A stretch of 61,895 bases of DNA from an uncultured Prevotella sp. (lineage in GTDB: Bacteria > Bacteroidota > Bacteroidia > Bacteroidales > Bacteroidaceae). Below the pieces are notes generated by a model. That model did not search any database and was not told the DNA's origin. It saw only the letters and a program-made list of their open reading frames with translations. Positions 40,862 to 50,356 of this stretch are shown piece after piece. The translations under genes were made by a program, and so were the position numbers. How positions within the stretch are numbered: position 1 is the stretch's first letter; every line of letters begins with the position of its first letter. The stretch lies in contig ONKL01000008.1 of NCBI GenBank assembly GCA_900318395.1, forward strand, positions 1 through 61,895. The letters run 5' to 3'.

Positions 40862-43402
40862 TTAATCCTGGAAATAGACGCGTTTGACACGGTTGGAAAC
40901 GCCCGTGAAGACCTCGTATGGGATGGTATCAAGGGCATCGCTGAGGACGGTGACGGGCAGGTGCTCGCCAAAGATCTCCACTTGATCGCCCTCCATACAG
41001 GGAATATCCGTCACGTCGATCATCGCTACATCCATGCAGATGTTACCCACGTACTCCGCCTTCTGACCGTTCACCAGACAATAGCAGTGACGATTACCCA
41101 AATGGCGATTCAAGCCATCGGCATAGCCAATAGGAATGGCAGCAATGACTGAGTCGCGATCGATCTTACCCTTACGGCTGTAACCGACCGTCTCGCCAGC
41201 AGGCACATGGCGCAGCTGAAGTATCGTGGTCTTCAGCGTGGATACGGTATGGAGGATACGATTGTCTCGCGGATCGACACCATAGAGGCCAAGTCCCAGG
41301 CGGCACATATCCATCTGGCGCTCTGGGAAATGCTCAATGCCAGCAGAGTTGTCCATGTGGCGAAGGATATGATGGCTGAAGGCGCTCTGGAGTTTCTGAC
41401 TACCCTCCTCAAAGAGTGCGAACTGACGGGCAGAGAACTCATCGAAGCCGTCGCTGTCAGAGCCTACGAAATGACTGAAGACCGAACGCGGGATGATGGC
41501 ATTCTGATGCTTCAGACGGTCGATCAGCTTAAAGATATCATCCACAGGATCGAACCCCAGACGATGCATGCCAGTATCGAACTTGATATGTACAGGCCAG
41601 CCCGTGATGCCTTCTTTTCTGGCCGCCTTGACCAGCGCATCGAGCAGGCGGAAAGAGTAGACCTCCGGCTCCAGATCGTAGTCGAACATGGTCTTAAAGG
41701 CAGTCATCTCTGGGTTCATGATCATGATATTGGCCGTAATGCCTGCCTTACGGAGCGTGACGCCCTCATCGGCCACAGCTACAGCGAGGTAATCGACCCG
41801 CTGATCCTGCAACGTCTTGGCTATCTCCACAGCACCGGCTCCATAGCCATCAGCCTTGATCATGCAAACCATCTTTGTCTCGGGTTTCAGGAACGAGCGG
41901 TAATAGTTCAGGTTATCCACCACCGCATTCAGGTTCACCTCAAGGATGGTCTCGTGTACCTTCTGTTCCAACTGTTCCGTTATCTGATCGAAACCAAAAG
42001 AGCGCGCTCCCTTCAGCAGGATCAGTTCATTACGCAGACCGGAAAAGGCATCGCTGGAGAGGAAATGGGGCACGTCCATGAAGAACTGCTTGTCGGCCAC
42101 CTGGATCTTGTCGGCCTGAGACGAGAGTTCCGCACCGATACCTATAAACTTCTCGATGCCACGCTTCACGACCAGTTCGCTCACTTGGGTATAGAGCGCC
42201 TCCGGCGTAGCGCCCGTCTGGAAGATATCACTGAGAATCAGCGTCTTCTTGGCAGCCTCACGACGGTTCATGAAGTCGAGAGCAATGTCGAGCGAGTTGA
42301 TGTCACTATTATACGAGTCGTTGATCAACAGACAACCACGCTGGCCTTCCTTCACTTCCAATCGCATCGCTACAGGCTCCAGGCGAGGCATGCGTTCGGC
42401 CAACTGTGAGGGCGTCAGTCCCATGTAAAGAGCAACGGCTGCACAGGTAATAGCGTTCTCGACACTCGCTTCATCGATGAACGGAATCTCAAAACAGTTC
42501 TCTTCTTCCTGCCAGATGTAGGTAATCTTTGTGGATTGTGGAAGATTGATTGTGGAAGGTGGAATGTGGAATGTGGAGTGAGGAGTGAGGAGTGAGGAGT
42601 GAGATATATTCGTGCTCTTCACGAAGAGGGCGGCCTGCTCGTCGCACTGCGACCAGGCGATCTTCTCGCCCTTGTACTGCATGCGGCGGATGCAACGGCT
42701 GACGGTATCGTTATCAGAGCAATAGACCATCGCCTGTGTGTCGTGCATCAGTTCAAGCTTCTCCATACACTTCTCTTCCATCGAACGGAAATTCTCCTGA
42801 TGGGCTGCACCCAGCGAGGTAAACACGCCGATGGTGGGCTGGATGATGTCGCGCAGGGCAAACATCTCACCCGGCTGACTGATACCGGCCTCAAAGATAC
42901 CCACCTCGGTCTGCTCGTTCAACAGCCATACCGAGAGAGGCACGCCGATCTGAGAGTTATAGCTGCGCGGCGAACGGACAATCTTCTGTGAAGGGAGCAA
43001 CAACTGGTAAAGCCACTCCTTGACCATCGTCTTACCATTGGAACCCGTGATACCCACAATGGGGACATCGAACTCATCACGATGGCGCTCAGCCAGTCGC
43101 TGGAGGGCAGCCAAGGGCGAAGGCACTACGAGGAAGTTGGCGTCAGCCATACCATCAAGCCCCTGAGGCTGAGTCTCCTGAAGTCCTTTTGACTCTACCA
43201 CAAAGTTACGCACACCACGACGATAGAGGTCGCCGATATAACGATGGCCGTCATTACGGGCGGAACGTAAGGCAAAGAACAAAGTTTCCTCTGGGAAACA
43301 AAGCGAACGACTGTCGGTCAACAGCCAACCAATCTGTGCATCGGCCTCACCGATACGACGCGCTCCAATCAGCGTCGTCACTTTTTCTATAGAATATTTC
43401 AT
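40862..43402 (-). CDS. MurF-alanine racemase fusion
   Basis: 846 residues. The N-terminal ~460 are MurF (UDP-MurNAc-tripeptide:D-Ala-D-Ala ligase), with ATP loop VGITGSNGKTMVKEW and ligase motifs (INDSYNSDINSLDIALDFM). The C-terminal ~370 are a PLP alanine racemase: MIKADGYGAGAVEIAKTLQD (PLP lysine), HIKFDTGMHRLGF and CRLGLGLYGVDPRDNRI. This fusion couples D-Ala supply to its use and is typical of Bacteroidota. A 77-bp heptad array at 42530-42606 is translated inside the MurF part as [20 protein letters not shown], then PQSTKI, between FVKSTN and TYIWQEEENC, i.e. in the middle-domain loop. Frame is maintained, so the protein is presumably functional. Confidence 0.95.
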   Translation of the reverse strand: MKYSIEKVTTLIGARRIGEADAQIGWLLTDSRSLCFPEETLFFALRSARNDGHRYIGDLYRRGVRNFVVESKGLQETQPQGLDGMADANFLVVPSPLAALQRLAERHRDEFDVPIVGITGSNGKTMVKEWLYQLLLPSQKIVRSPRSYNSQIGVPLSVWLLNEQTEVGIFEAGISQPGEMFALRDIIQPTIGVFTSLGAAHQENFRSMEEKCMEKLELMHDTQAMVYCSDNDTVSRCIRRMQYKGEKIAWSQCDEQAALFVKSTNISHSSLLTPHSTFHIPPSTINLPQSTKITYIWQEEENCFEIPFIDEASVENAITCAAVALYMGLTPSQLAERMPRLEPVAMRLEVKEGQRGCLLINDSYNSDINSLDIALDFMNRREAAKKTLILSDIFQTGATPEALYTQVSELVVKRGIEKFIGIGAELSSQADKIQVADKQFFMDVPHFLSSDAFSGLRNELILLKGARSFGFDQITEQLEQKVHETILEVNLNAVVDNLNYYRSFLKPETKMVCMIKADGYGAGAVEIAKTLQDQRVDYLAVAVADEGVTLRKAGITANIMIMNPEMTAFKTMFDYDLEPEVYSFRLLDALVKAARKEGITGWPVHIKFDTGMHRLGFDPVDDIFKLIDRLKHQNAIIPRSVFSHFVGSDSDGFDEFSARQFALFEEGSQKLQSAFSHHILRHMDNSAGIEHFPERQMDMCRLGLGLYGVDPRDNRILHTVSTLKTTILQLRHVPAGETVGYSRKGKIDRDSVIAAIPIGYADGLNRHLGNRHCYCLVNGQKAEYVGNICMDVAMIDVTDIPCMEGDQVEIFGEHLPVTVLSDALDTIPYEVFTGVSNRVKRVYFQD
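42530..42606. repeat. Heptad tandem repeat inside murF-alr
   Basis: Eleven 7-bp units on the plus strand (TGTGGAT, TGTGGAA, GATTGAT, TGTGGAA, GGTGGAA, TGTGGAA, TGTGGAG, then TGAGGAG x3 and TGAGATA); the longest array in the window. Confidence 0.9.
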
Positions 43403-43426
43403 CTTGATATTTGACTATTTGATCAT

Positions 43427-44251
43427 TTAAAATGCAAAGGTAGGATATTTTTTCTGCAATGCTGCTATTTTTAACATAGTTTTATCCATAAAAGCCTTAT
43501 AATCCTCAGAAGCAGGATCGAACGGCTTATGGGTCAGTGCTGCCTTCAACGGCGCCCACTCTTTCAAGAACGATCTGGCCTCATCACTCAGATAGACCTC
43601 TGAAAAGCGCTGCCAGATATACTCCACGGCTTGAGATGAGGGGTGGAGCATATCGTCCTGATAGAATCGGTAGTCGCGCAACTCGTCGTTGACGATTTCG
43701 TAGGCGGGGAAATAGTTGACGGTGGACGGTTTACAGTTTACAGTTGACGGTTTACAGTTGACGGTAAGTCTTTCGACGGCCAGCAGCAACGTGGCTTTTG
43801 AGAGCTGCGAACCATGATAGCCGTATTTGCGATAACGGATCGGACTGACCGTTAGAACAATATGCACATCGGGATTCTTCTCTCGAAGGATATCAATAGC
43901 CTGCTGCAGATAGTCGGCACACTGATCTACCGTCAGCTCTTCCTCATCGAACAAGGTTGCGGGCCGTTTCTGGCAATTATCGACAATCTCGCCTGTTTCC
44001 TTCAACCGATAGACGTGATTGGTGCCCAGGGTGAGGAAGACGGTCTTTGCAGCCGCCACACGTTCAACTGTGTGGAGGATGGAGGCAGGATTGTACATCA
44101 CGCCGAAGGGGTTCACCACAGCGCGGAACTTCTCCTCCTGGAAGCGCTTGCCTATCCTATCGGCAAAGCAAGAGCCCACGAAGAGCATCTCTTCGCAGGG
44201 ACCTATCTCAAAGTCAGGCTTCTCAATATCGACAATCGTCCTAAACTCCAC
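43427..44251 (-). CDS. GSCFA-family protein
   Basis: 274 residues. The family signature FVGSCFADRIGKRFQEEKF lies near the N-terminus, followed by NPFGVMYNPASI, LTLGTNHVYRLKETGEIVD, VLTVSPIRYRK and, near the end, QDDMLHPSSQAVEYIWQRF. GSCFA proteins resemble SGNH hydrolases (Ser in GSC, late D/H in DDMLHPS), so an acyl or deacetylase activity is plausible but unproven. The start is GTG 44251, directly behind a heptad array. A second array inside the gene is translated as LTVNCKPSTVNCKPSTVNY, before FPAYEIVNDELRDY. Confidence 0.88.
   Translation of the reverse strand: MEFRTIVDIEKPDFEIGPCEEMLFVGSCFADRIGKRFQEEKFRAVVNPFGVMYNPASILHTVERVAAAKTVFLTLGTNHVYRLKETGEIVDNCQKRPATLFDEEELTVDQCADYLQQAIDILREKNPDVHIVLTVSPIRYRKYGYHGSQLSKATLLLAVERLTVNCKPSTVNCKPSTVNYFPAYEIVNDELRDYRFYQDDMLHPSSQAVEYIWQRFSEVYLSDEARSFLKEWAPLKAALTHKPFDPASEDYKAFMDKTMLKIAALQKKYPTFAF
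43716..43764. repeat. Heptad tandem repeat inside the GSCFA gene
   Basis: Seven units: TTGACGG, TGGACGG, TTTACAG, TTTACAG, TTGACGG, TTTACAG, TTGACGG. Same TTTACAG/TTGACGG pair as in the thyA-folA spacer. Confidence 0.9.
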
Positions 44252-44306
44252 AACCCTAAACTATAAACTGTCAACCGTAAACCGTAAATTGTAAACCGTA
44301 AACCCA
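44251..44306. repeat. Heptad tandem repeat filling the FKP/GSCFA spacer
   Basis: Eight units (CAACCCT, AAACTAT, AAACTGT, CAACCGT, AAACCGT, AAATTGT, AAACCGT, AAACCCA) between the FKP stop and the GTG start of the GSCFA gene. Confidence 0.9.
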
Positions 44307-44312
44307 AACCCC

Positions 44313-46904
44313 TCAACTCCTGCTAATCTGCAGCCCCGACGTAGAAAGTGTCATCTCAACGAAACGCGCATTCTTGTTAGGACGATGCGTATTCAGGATC
44401 TGCTTAATACGGGCTGCAGCTTCGGAATCCTTGGCAATCATATAAAGATAACCGCCACCGCCTGCGCCTGGCAGCTTATAGCTGAGACAGAGGTCATCGA
44501 CGAGATCAGTCAGTGCCTTCACTGCCGGGGGATTCGTACCACTGTCGAGCTGCTGGTTCTGCTGCCACGTGCGACGCATGAGCAGGCCCATTCTCTGGAA
44601 ATCATTCTCCTGGATAGCCTCATACATCTCCATCGTGTGTTCCTTCATCTCACGCAACAAGGCCAGTTCTCCGCCATGGTTCAGGAACATCCTACGGACA
44701 ATCTCAGCCAGTATCTGCTTGGCTGTACGGGTAATGCCCGTGTAATACAACAGATGACATGGGCGGTACTCTGGCTGAAGCCACAGATCGTTGGGTAGCC
44801 AACGTACCCGAGGGCTCTGATCGAATCCCCTACCCGTCTGTAAGAGTTTCACGCCACCCAGAACGCCACCGAACTGATCTTGCCAGCCACCGCCAGTGGT
44901 CAACATCTGTTCGAGCATCAACGTGCGATGTCCGATCTCATTCTTATCCCAGCCCAATCCACAGAAATCATTCAGGGCTCCCAACACGGTGGCAGCAAGA
45001 ATGCTCGATGTACCCAGACCGCTGCCAGCAGGAATAGCAGATAGCAGCGTCAACTCGATGCCGCAGCCAAACGACTCCAGTTGGGATTGAAGAGTCTGGT
45101 GACCTAAGCCTTTGTCAAAACCGGCAAGGACGAGGGCAGCCTTCGGAATGGAGAAAGGCGAACCGACATGCATGAAGTCCGTCAGCTGCTCATAAGTCTC
45201 CACGACCTCCATCGCACCAAGGTCGATGCTACGCAACACGATACGAGGTTCTCTCGATGGACGCACGTATGTCTGCAACGGGGGCTGGCCATTCAACTCT
45301 ATGGCGAGATTAATGACATTGCCCCCTTCCATCAGACAGTATGGCGGCGTATCAGTCCATCCACCTGCAATATCAATACGTACAGGCGAACGTCCCCACA
45401 CTATCTGATCGTCTGCGACAGAACTCACAGGGACAGGTCCGCCTGAGTTCTGCCGAGAACTCATCGGACCTGCCCCCGTGAGTTCCTGGCGCAAGAGGGC
45501 AAAAGCCTTATCGCTGTCGCCACGGAACATGGCATCGTGGATACGCGTCATCAGCGGTGCGTCAGCTGGCAATGGTGGTGGAAGGGGAATCTGTTCTTTT
45601 TGGAACTGCTCGGCAGCGTCAGCCAAATCCAACTGATAAAACACGCTATGCGTCCAGTTACGGGCCAGTGCACTCCAATTCTGCTTACGGAACTCCTTGC
45701 GCTGAGCAAAAAGCCTATGCAGATTGGCACGCTCTGCCAATTCATTGCTATTCAGAGGCTCATCGATGCGATAACGGCGCACCTCATAGTCGCTCTCTCC
45801 CACTGGCACCACATCTATACATTCACCAGGCTCAAGACTGATGTCCCAGTCATTTTCGGGCACACCTGTAATCACGTGGTCGTGGGTCAGGTGCCAGCGT
45901 TTACCTATATAGGAATTCTCAATCCATACATTCGTATTCTCCTCTGTCAACGGAATTTGCGTGATGGCATTCTGCACAAAGATGCTGGGATGCGGCTTTC
46001 GGTCGAGATGCATAATCTGCCGTTGGTCGTTCACCAGATTCTGAAGGCGCAGAGTCGAGGTAATCATCTCGCGCGAGGTGCCGAAATGATAGAACTCGCC
46101 ACCAGCCAAAGGCACGATGGCCACTTTCAGCTGGCTTAGTTCCTCATCGCGGATCGTGGGATCAGTACCGAGGCAACATCCGAACTCACCATAGAGATCA
46201 TACTCCTGGAGCTGGCCATCATCAGCGGTACACTTTTTGGCAAGCAGCTTCACTGCCTTATCGCTAAGCATCCACACGCCGATATCCGTCAGATAGAAAT
46301 GATCCTTCTGCAGTTCACCGAGAGTTGCCACCGACGGTTTCTGCAACATCTGTTTCAACGCGGAGGGTGTGCGACGGCTGCTGACAAACACGCCATGATT
46401 CTTAGCCACGGATGCATCAAGCCACAGACCATAGCAAACGACATCAGCATCAGGAACAGGCTGAAGGGGCTGAGTGGCCCGAATCAGCACATCGCCACTG
46501 ACGATCATGGTATGAATACTGTCGGGAGCCATCCGCATCATCTTCTCATATAGAGGCAGCTGCACGCTCAACAGATCCTGAGACAATTTCTGGCCTCGCT
46601 CCCAACGGAACACGGGGATAGGAATCAGGATCTTACCTGAGACAGCGTAACTGGGCAGTCGCTTGCTCTGTCCACCGGCATGGATCAGAATACGCTTCTC
46701 ACGAGAAAGCCAAGAGTCGAACTCCTCACTCCTCACTCCACATTCCTCACTCCACGAACTCTGCAGTAGCCAGGTCGTACCTCCACCACTACCCAACCTA
46801 TGGCCTATGGGGTCGCAAGTACAGAAATAGCTCTCAGCACTAAGTCCTGTCACCTCATGAAAGGCGTCCACCAGATTCGGCGGCAAAGAAAGCAGTTTTT
46901 TCAT
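44313..46904 (-). CDS. fkp: Bifunctional L-fucokinase / fucose-1-phosphate guanylyltransferase
   Basis: 863 residues from ATG 46904. The N-terminal half is the guanylyltransferase (ILIHAGGQSKRLPSYAVSGK, the GxGxR/K-type nucleotide site) with a left-handed beta-helix-like middle. The C-terminal ~350 are a GHMP kinase (VWGRSPVRIDIAGGWTDTPP, LLSAIPAGSGLGTSSILAAT, and late YKLPGAGGGGYLYMIA). It turns free L-fucose into GDP-fucose for surface capsule and glycoprotein decoration, as in Bacteroides. A heptad array near the N-terminus (46720-46754) adds WSEECGVRSEEF between the TTWLLQSS and WLSREKR segments. Start 4 bp after the YfhO-family stop. Confidence 0.94.
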   Translation of the reverse strand: MKKLLSLPPNLVDAFHEVTGLSAESYFCTCDPIGHRLGSGGGTTWLLQSSWSEECGVRSEEFDSWLSREKRILIHAGGQSKRLPSYAVSGKILIPIPVFRWERGQKLSQDLLSVQLPLYEKMMRMAPDSIHTMIVSGDVLIRATQPLQPVPDADVVCYGLWLDASVAKNHGVFVSSRRTPSALKQMLQKPSVATLGELQKDHFYLTDIGVWMLSDKAVKLLAKKCTADDGQLQEYDLYGEFGCCLGTDPTIRDEELSQLKVAIVPLAGGEFYHFGTSREMITSTLRLQNLVNDQRQIMHLDRKPHPSIFVQNAITQIPLTEENTNVWIENSYIGKRWHLTHDHVITGVPENDWDISLEPGECIDVVPVGESDYEVRRYRIDEPLNSNELAERANLHRLFAQRKEFRKQNWSALARNWTHSVFYQLDLADAAEQFQKEQIPLPPPLPADAPLMTRIHDAMFRGDSDKAFALLRQELTGAGPMSSRQNSGGPVPVSSVADDQIVWGRSPVRIDIAGGWTDTPPYCLMEGGNVINLAIELNGQPPLQTYVRPSREPRIVLRSIDLGAMEVVETYEQLTDFMHVGSPFSIPKAALVLAGFDKGLGHQTLQSQLESFGCGIELTLLSAIPAGSGLGTSSILAATVLGALNDFCGLGWDKNEIGHRTLMLEQMLTTGGGWQDQFGGVLGGVKLLQTGRGFDQSPRVRWLPNDLWLQPEYRPCHLLYYTGITRTAKQILAEIVRRMFLNHGGELALLREMKEHTMEMYEAIQENDFQRMGLLMRRTWQQNQQLDSGTNPPAVKALTDLVDDLCLSYKLPGAGGGGYLYMIAKDSEAAARIKQILNTHRPNKNARFVEMTLSTSGLQISRS
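46720..46754. repeat. Heptad tandem repeat inside fkp
   Basis: Five units: AACTCCT, CACTCCT, CACTCCA, CATTCCT, CACTCCA. Translated on the minus strand as WSEECGVRSEEF. Confidence 0.88.
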
Positions 46905-46908
46905 ATCC

Positions 46909-49410
46909 TTACGCTTTGGCGGTTTCCGTCTTCCTACGTTTCCATTCCAAGAACACACCTGCAGCCACTAACAGGATCAAGAGCACATAGGCGATATAGG
47001 CGATGGTCTCGGTCAGATTGACCGATTTGGGGAAGAACGACAGCTCCACCTGATGCTTACCAGGCTGGACATTCAGGGCTCGGAGGATATAGTCAACCCT
47101 TCCTAGTTCCACTGGCTGCCCGTCAACCTTTGCTTCCCAACCAGGATAATAAATCTCTGAGAACACAAGCACGCCACCCTTACCAGAGTTGACATCATAC
47201 GTCAAACGGTTAGGTTCATACGAAGTGATGGTCACCACACTGGCCGTATCCTGTACGGCTGCTTCACCTAATTGCTCTTTGAACTTGGCATCGGCCACAG
47301 CCTGATGACGCAAGTCGATTTTTCCGACGGCAGCAATCTCTTCGTTCGCATTGTTCACATAATTAAGTTTATCAACGAACCATGCATTGCCATAGGCATA
47401 CGGATTCTGAATGGGCACCGTCTGACCACCCTGCAGAGGAAGGATAAAGTAGCGGGTGTTCAACATATTCAGAACAGGACAAATACTGTCCCCGTTTAGC
47501 TGTGTCATGTCGCCACCTGCTTCTGAGACGCCTTTGAAGAGTGCCTGCATCTCAGGATTAATATAAGCCTCTATCATCTCCTGATAACGGCGCAGCTTGG
47601 CAGCATGATAGCCACCAACGCTCTTATGGTAGTATGATGTCTCATTCTCATTGAAAGTGTTCGATGCCAGATTCAGCACACGATAGTCGAGGTTCTGGTC
47701 GCGCAGAATCAGTTCGTCGGTCTGTGTCTTTTGCTGTGGAGCCTCACGCTCTGACTTAGGCACAAACATCTCGTCGTTCAGATAGCGTTTATTGACCGTC
47801 CACAAGTCAACCAAGCAGAGCACCACGATAATTCCAATGGCGTATTCCTTCTTCAGCTTGCCATAAATAAAGGCCAGCAGCACGCCCGTGCCTGCCAAGA
47901 TGATATAGAACGAGCGCCAGCTGTCGGCAGTGAATACGGCCTGACGCATCTCAGTCAGATTGGCCACTAACGGCTGGATATACTCGGCAGGCAGACTTTG
48001 GATGGCATGCATCTCGCTGGTGGAAATAAAGCTGTCGAAGAACATCGAAGGCATCAGCGAGAACAACAAGGCGATACCACCCGTCAGGACAAAGCTGGCA
48101 ATCAGCGGTACCTTCAGCTTTTCCTTTTTTATTTCTCCACTGAGCAGCTCCTTCAGGGCCAGCATGGCCAGCAGAGGGATGGTGAACTCAGCAATCACAA
48201 GGATGGAGGCCACCGTACGGAACTTGGCGTACATCGGCACATAGTCGATGAAGAAGTCTGTAAAGCCCATAAAATTCTTTCCCCACGACAGGAGGATCGA
48301 CAGAATGGTGGCAGCCAACAGTGCCCATTTCATAGGACCTTTCACGATAAACAGTCCCAAGATGAAGAGCATCATCACGAAAGCGCCCACATAGACAGGT
48401 CCACTCGTACCTGGTTGCTCGCCCCAATACTGACCTATCTGCTGATAGATCGGCAGGAAGTCGTTCTCGGCATGCTTCATCGCGGTTTCGCTCTGACTCA
48501 GCGGCATTGAGGCACCACCCTTCGTGTTAGGAATCAGCAACGTCCAAGTCTCACCGATACCGTAACTCCACTGCGTGATATAGTCGCGTTCCAGTCCGCT
48601 GCTGGTCTGGTTGCTGCTGTTCTGCTTGACCAGTTCGCTTTTGCCACGCATCGACTCCTTGCTATATTGCCAGGTGTGATAGAGATTTGAGAGGTTGATG
48701 CACACACCGATGGCAGCACCCACAAGGCAAACGGCCGTAGCCTTGAAGAACCGTGCCAGCTGCTTCTCCCTGACGGCTTCTACCAACCAGGCTATTACCA
48801 TCGCAAGGATGATAAACAGGTAATAGTAAGTCATCTGTACATGGTTCGCATTGATTTCGAAAGCCGTAAAGACGGCAGTAAGCAATAGTCCCCAAAGATA
48901 TTTCCCCCGATAAGCCAGTACGACACCAGCAATCATCGGTGGCAAATAGGCCAATGCCCACACCTTCCAGATATGACCAGCAGCTATGATGATCAGGAAA
49001 TAGGTGGAGAAAGCCCAGATGATGGAACCTAAGGCAGCCAGATGCTGACGGAAGTCGAATGCCCTGAGCAGGATATAGAAGCCTAAGAGGTAGGCAAATA
49101 CATACCACACATTCTCCGGGAGCCACAGATGATAGGCATTCACCACCTTTGTCAACAGATCCGTTGATCCGTATGACGGAGCCATCTGATAGGTTGGCAT
49201 ACCCCCAAACAAGGCGTTTGTCCAACGGCTTCGTTCACCCGTCTTCTGCAGATATTCGATACCTTCCTGTCCGGCGCCTCGCCCCGCTGATGCATCGTGA
49301 CGATAGAGAATTCGCCCTTCGATGTCGGCAGGAAAGAAATAGGCAAATGCCAAAACAGCAAACAACAGCACTGCCAATACATCAGGCAGGCATTTTTTTA
49401 ATAACGTCAT
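46909..49410 (-). CDS. YfhO-family polytopic membrane protein
   Basis: 833 residues from ATG 49410, about 12 hydrophobic segments in the first two thirds (DVLAVLLFAVLAFAYFFPAD; YVFAYLLGFYILL). A large outside domain then carries YRVLNLASNTFNENETSYYH, a C-terminal LVFSEIYYPGWEAKVDGQPV, a final membrane segment, and a basic tail WKRRKTETAKA. The YYPGWxAxVDGxxV motif is the hallmark of YfhO-type proteins, which belong to the GT-C-like membrane fold and in Gram-positives take part in glycosylation of envelope polymers. Substrate unknown here. Precedes fkp with a 4-bp gap, hinting at a surface-glycan role. Confidence 0.85.
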   Translation of the reverse strand: MTLLKKCLPDVLAVLLFAVLAFAYFFPADIEGRILYRHDASAGRGAGQEGIEYLQKTGERSRWTNALFGGMPTYQMAPSYGSTDLLTKVVNAYHLWLPENVWYVFAYLLGFYILLRAFDFRQHLAALGSIIWAFSTYFLIIIAAGHIWKVWALAYLPPMIAGVVLAYRGKYLWGLLLTAVFTAFEINANHVQMTYYYLFIILAMVIAWLVEAVREKQLARFFKATAVCLVGAAIGVCINLSNLYHTWQYSKESMRGKSELVKQNSSNQTSSGLERDYITQWSYGIGETWTLLIPNTKGGASMPLSQSETAMKHAENDFLPIYQQIGQYWGEQPGTSGPVYVGAFVMMLFILGLFIVKGPMKWALLAATILSILLSWGKNFMGFTDFFIDYVPMYAKFRTVASILVIAEFTIPLLAMLALKELLSGEIKKEKLKVPLIASFVLTGGIALLFSLMPSMFFDSFISTSEMHAIQSLPAEYIQPLVANLTEMRQAVFTADSWRSFYIILAGTGVLLAFIYGKLKKEYAIGIIVVLCLVDLWTVNKRYLNDEMFVPKSEREAPQQKTQTDELILRDQNLDYRVLNLASNTFNENETSYYHKSVGGYHAAKLRRYQEMIEAYINPEMQALFKGVSEAGGDMTQLNGDSICPVLNMLNTRYFILPLQGGQTVPIQNPYAYGNAWFVDKLNYVNNANEEIAAVGKIDLRHQAVADAKFKEQLGEAAVQDTASVVTITSYEPNRLTYDVNSGKGGVLVFSEIYYPGWEAKVDGQPVELGRVDYILRALNVQPGKHQVELSFFPKSVNLTETIAYIAYVLLILLVAAGVFLEWKRRKTETAKA

Positions 49411-49436
49411 AACTTGCAAGTTTTTTATTCTGCGTG

Positions 49437-49444
49437 CAAAATTA
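49437..49444 (-). promoter_or_regulatory. -7 box of the YfhO/fkp unit
   Basis: TAATTTTG on the minus strand at 49444-49437, 26 bp before ATG 49410. Confidence 0.55.
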
Positions 49445-49519
49445 CGAAAAATTTTAGACATAAGGACATAAGAACATATTATTTTTGTTCCTTTTGTTCT
49501 TTTGTCTCAGAAAAAGCAG

Positions 49520-49527
49520 TATCTTTG
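49520..49527 (+). promoter_or_regulatory. -7 box of the SpoU methyltransferase gene
   Basis: TATCTTTG, 10 bp before ATG 49538; a very short leader. Confidence 0.55.
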
Positions 49528-49537
49528 CATCCGAGTT

Positions 49538-50350
49538 ATGGAAGAAATGATTATTACCAGCGTCCAGAATGCCCGCATCAAGCATGTCGTTGCCCTTCAG
49601 CAGAAATCTTCACTCCGCCGTGAGGAAGGTCTCTTCGTGGTGGAGGGCCAGCGCGAGATAGAGCATTGCATCGCCTGTGGCTACGAGATTGTGGAGATGT
49701 TTTCGAGGAGTGAGGAGTGTGGAGCACCACACACCACAGTCGTTACACCGCAGGTATATGAAAAGATGGCTTACCGGGGATCAACTGAAGGAATCATTGC
49801 AGTTGCAAAATGCAAGGATCACAGTCTATCCTCACTCCTCACTCCACACTCCTCACTCCTCGACACACCCAATCCGCTGATTGTGGTGCTTGAGAGCGTA
49901 GAGAAGCCTGGCAATCTCGGTGCCATCCTGCGCACAGCCGAGGCTGCCGGTGTAGATGCAGTCATCGTCTGCGACCCATTGACAGACATTTACAACCCGA
50001 ACCTGATTCGTGCCAGCATCGGAGGGGTGTTCAGCGTACCAGTAGCCGTTTGCGATTCCAAGGAGTGTATCGCCTTCCTCAAAGAACGGGGTATCAGGAT
50101 TCTCACAGCCCAGTTGCAAGACTCCTACGAGTATTATGACTACGATATGCGACGCGCCACCGCTATCGTGATGGGAACAGAATCAACAGGCCTTACCGAC
50201 CAATGGCGCGAAGCTGCTGATGCCCACATCCGCATTCCCATGCTGGGGCGGCTTGACTCTTTGAATGTCAGTGTCTCAGCGGCTATTCTCATGTATGAGG
50301 CTGTAAGGCAGAGGAACAGCAAATATCAGACTTTTAATTCCGTTATATAA
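49538..50350 (+). CDS. TrmH/SpoU-family RNA 2'-O-methyltransferase
   Basis: 270 residues from ATG 49538 (MEEMIITSVQNARIKHVVAL). The N-terminal substrate-binding domain (LRREEGLFVVEGQREIEHCI) is followed by the SPOUT catalytic domain: VVLESVEKPGNLGAILRTAE (motif 1), AIVMGTESTGLTDQW (motif 2), IPMLGRLDSLNVSVSAAILM (motif 3, SAM-binding knot). Methylates a ribose in 23S rRNA or tRNA; the target cannot be read. Two heptad arrays are translated in the gene: FSRSEECGAPHTT near residue 60 and SSLLTPHSSLLDTP near 100, the latter in the linker between the two domains. An MTA/SAH nucleosidase gene follows 6 bp later. Confidence 0.92.
   Translation: MEEMIITSVQNARIKHVVALQQKSSLRREEGLFVVEGQREIEHCIACGYEIVEMFSRSEECGAPHTTVVTPQVYEKMAYRGSTEGIIAVAKCKDHSLSSLLTPHSSLLDTPNPLIVVLESVEKPGNLGAILRTAEAAGVDAVIVCDPLTDIYNPNLIRASIGGVFSVPVAVCDSKECIAFLKERGIRILTAQLQDSYEYYDYDMRRATAIVMGTESTGLTDQWREAADAHIRIPMLGRLDSLNVSVSAAILMYEAVRQRNSKYQTFNSVI
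49704..49738. repeat. Heptad tandem repeat inside the SpoU methyltransferase gene (array 1)
   Basis: Units CGAGGAG, TGAGGAG, TGTGGAG, CACCACA, CACCACA. Confidence 0.8.
49826..49867. repeat. Heptad tandem repeat inside the SpoU methyltransferase gene (array 2)
   Basis: Units CTATCCT, CACTCCT, CACTCCA, CACTCCT, CACTCCT, CGACACA, in the interdomain linker. Confidence 0.88.
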
Positions 50351-50356
50351 GATAAG

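Noticed and set aside
41207-42409. A 400-residue plus-strand reading frame opposite murF-alr
   Set aside because: It lies wholly antisense to a strongly conserved fusion enzyme, has no family features and a His/Leu-rich composition typical of shadow frames.
42530-42606. Heptad arrays as CRISPR arrays
   Set aside because: Unit is 7 bp with no spacers and no cas genes; several arrays are translated inside genes.
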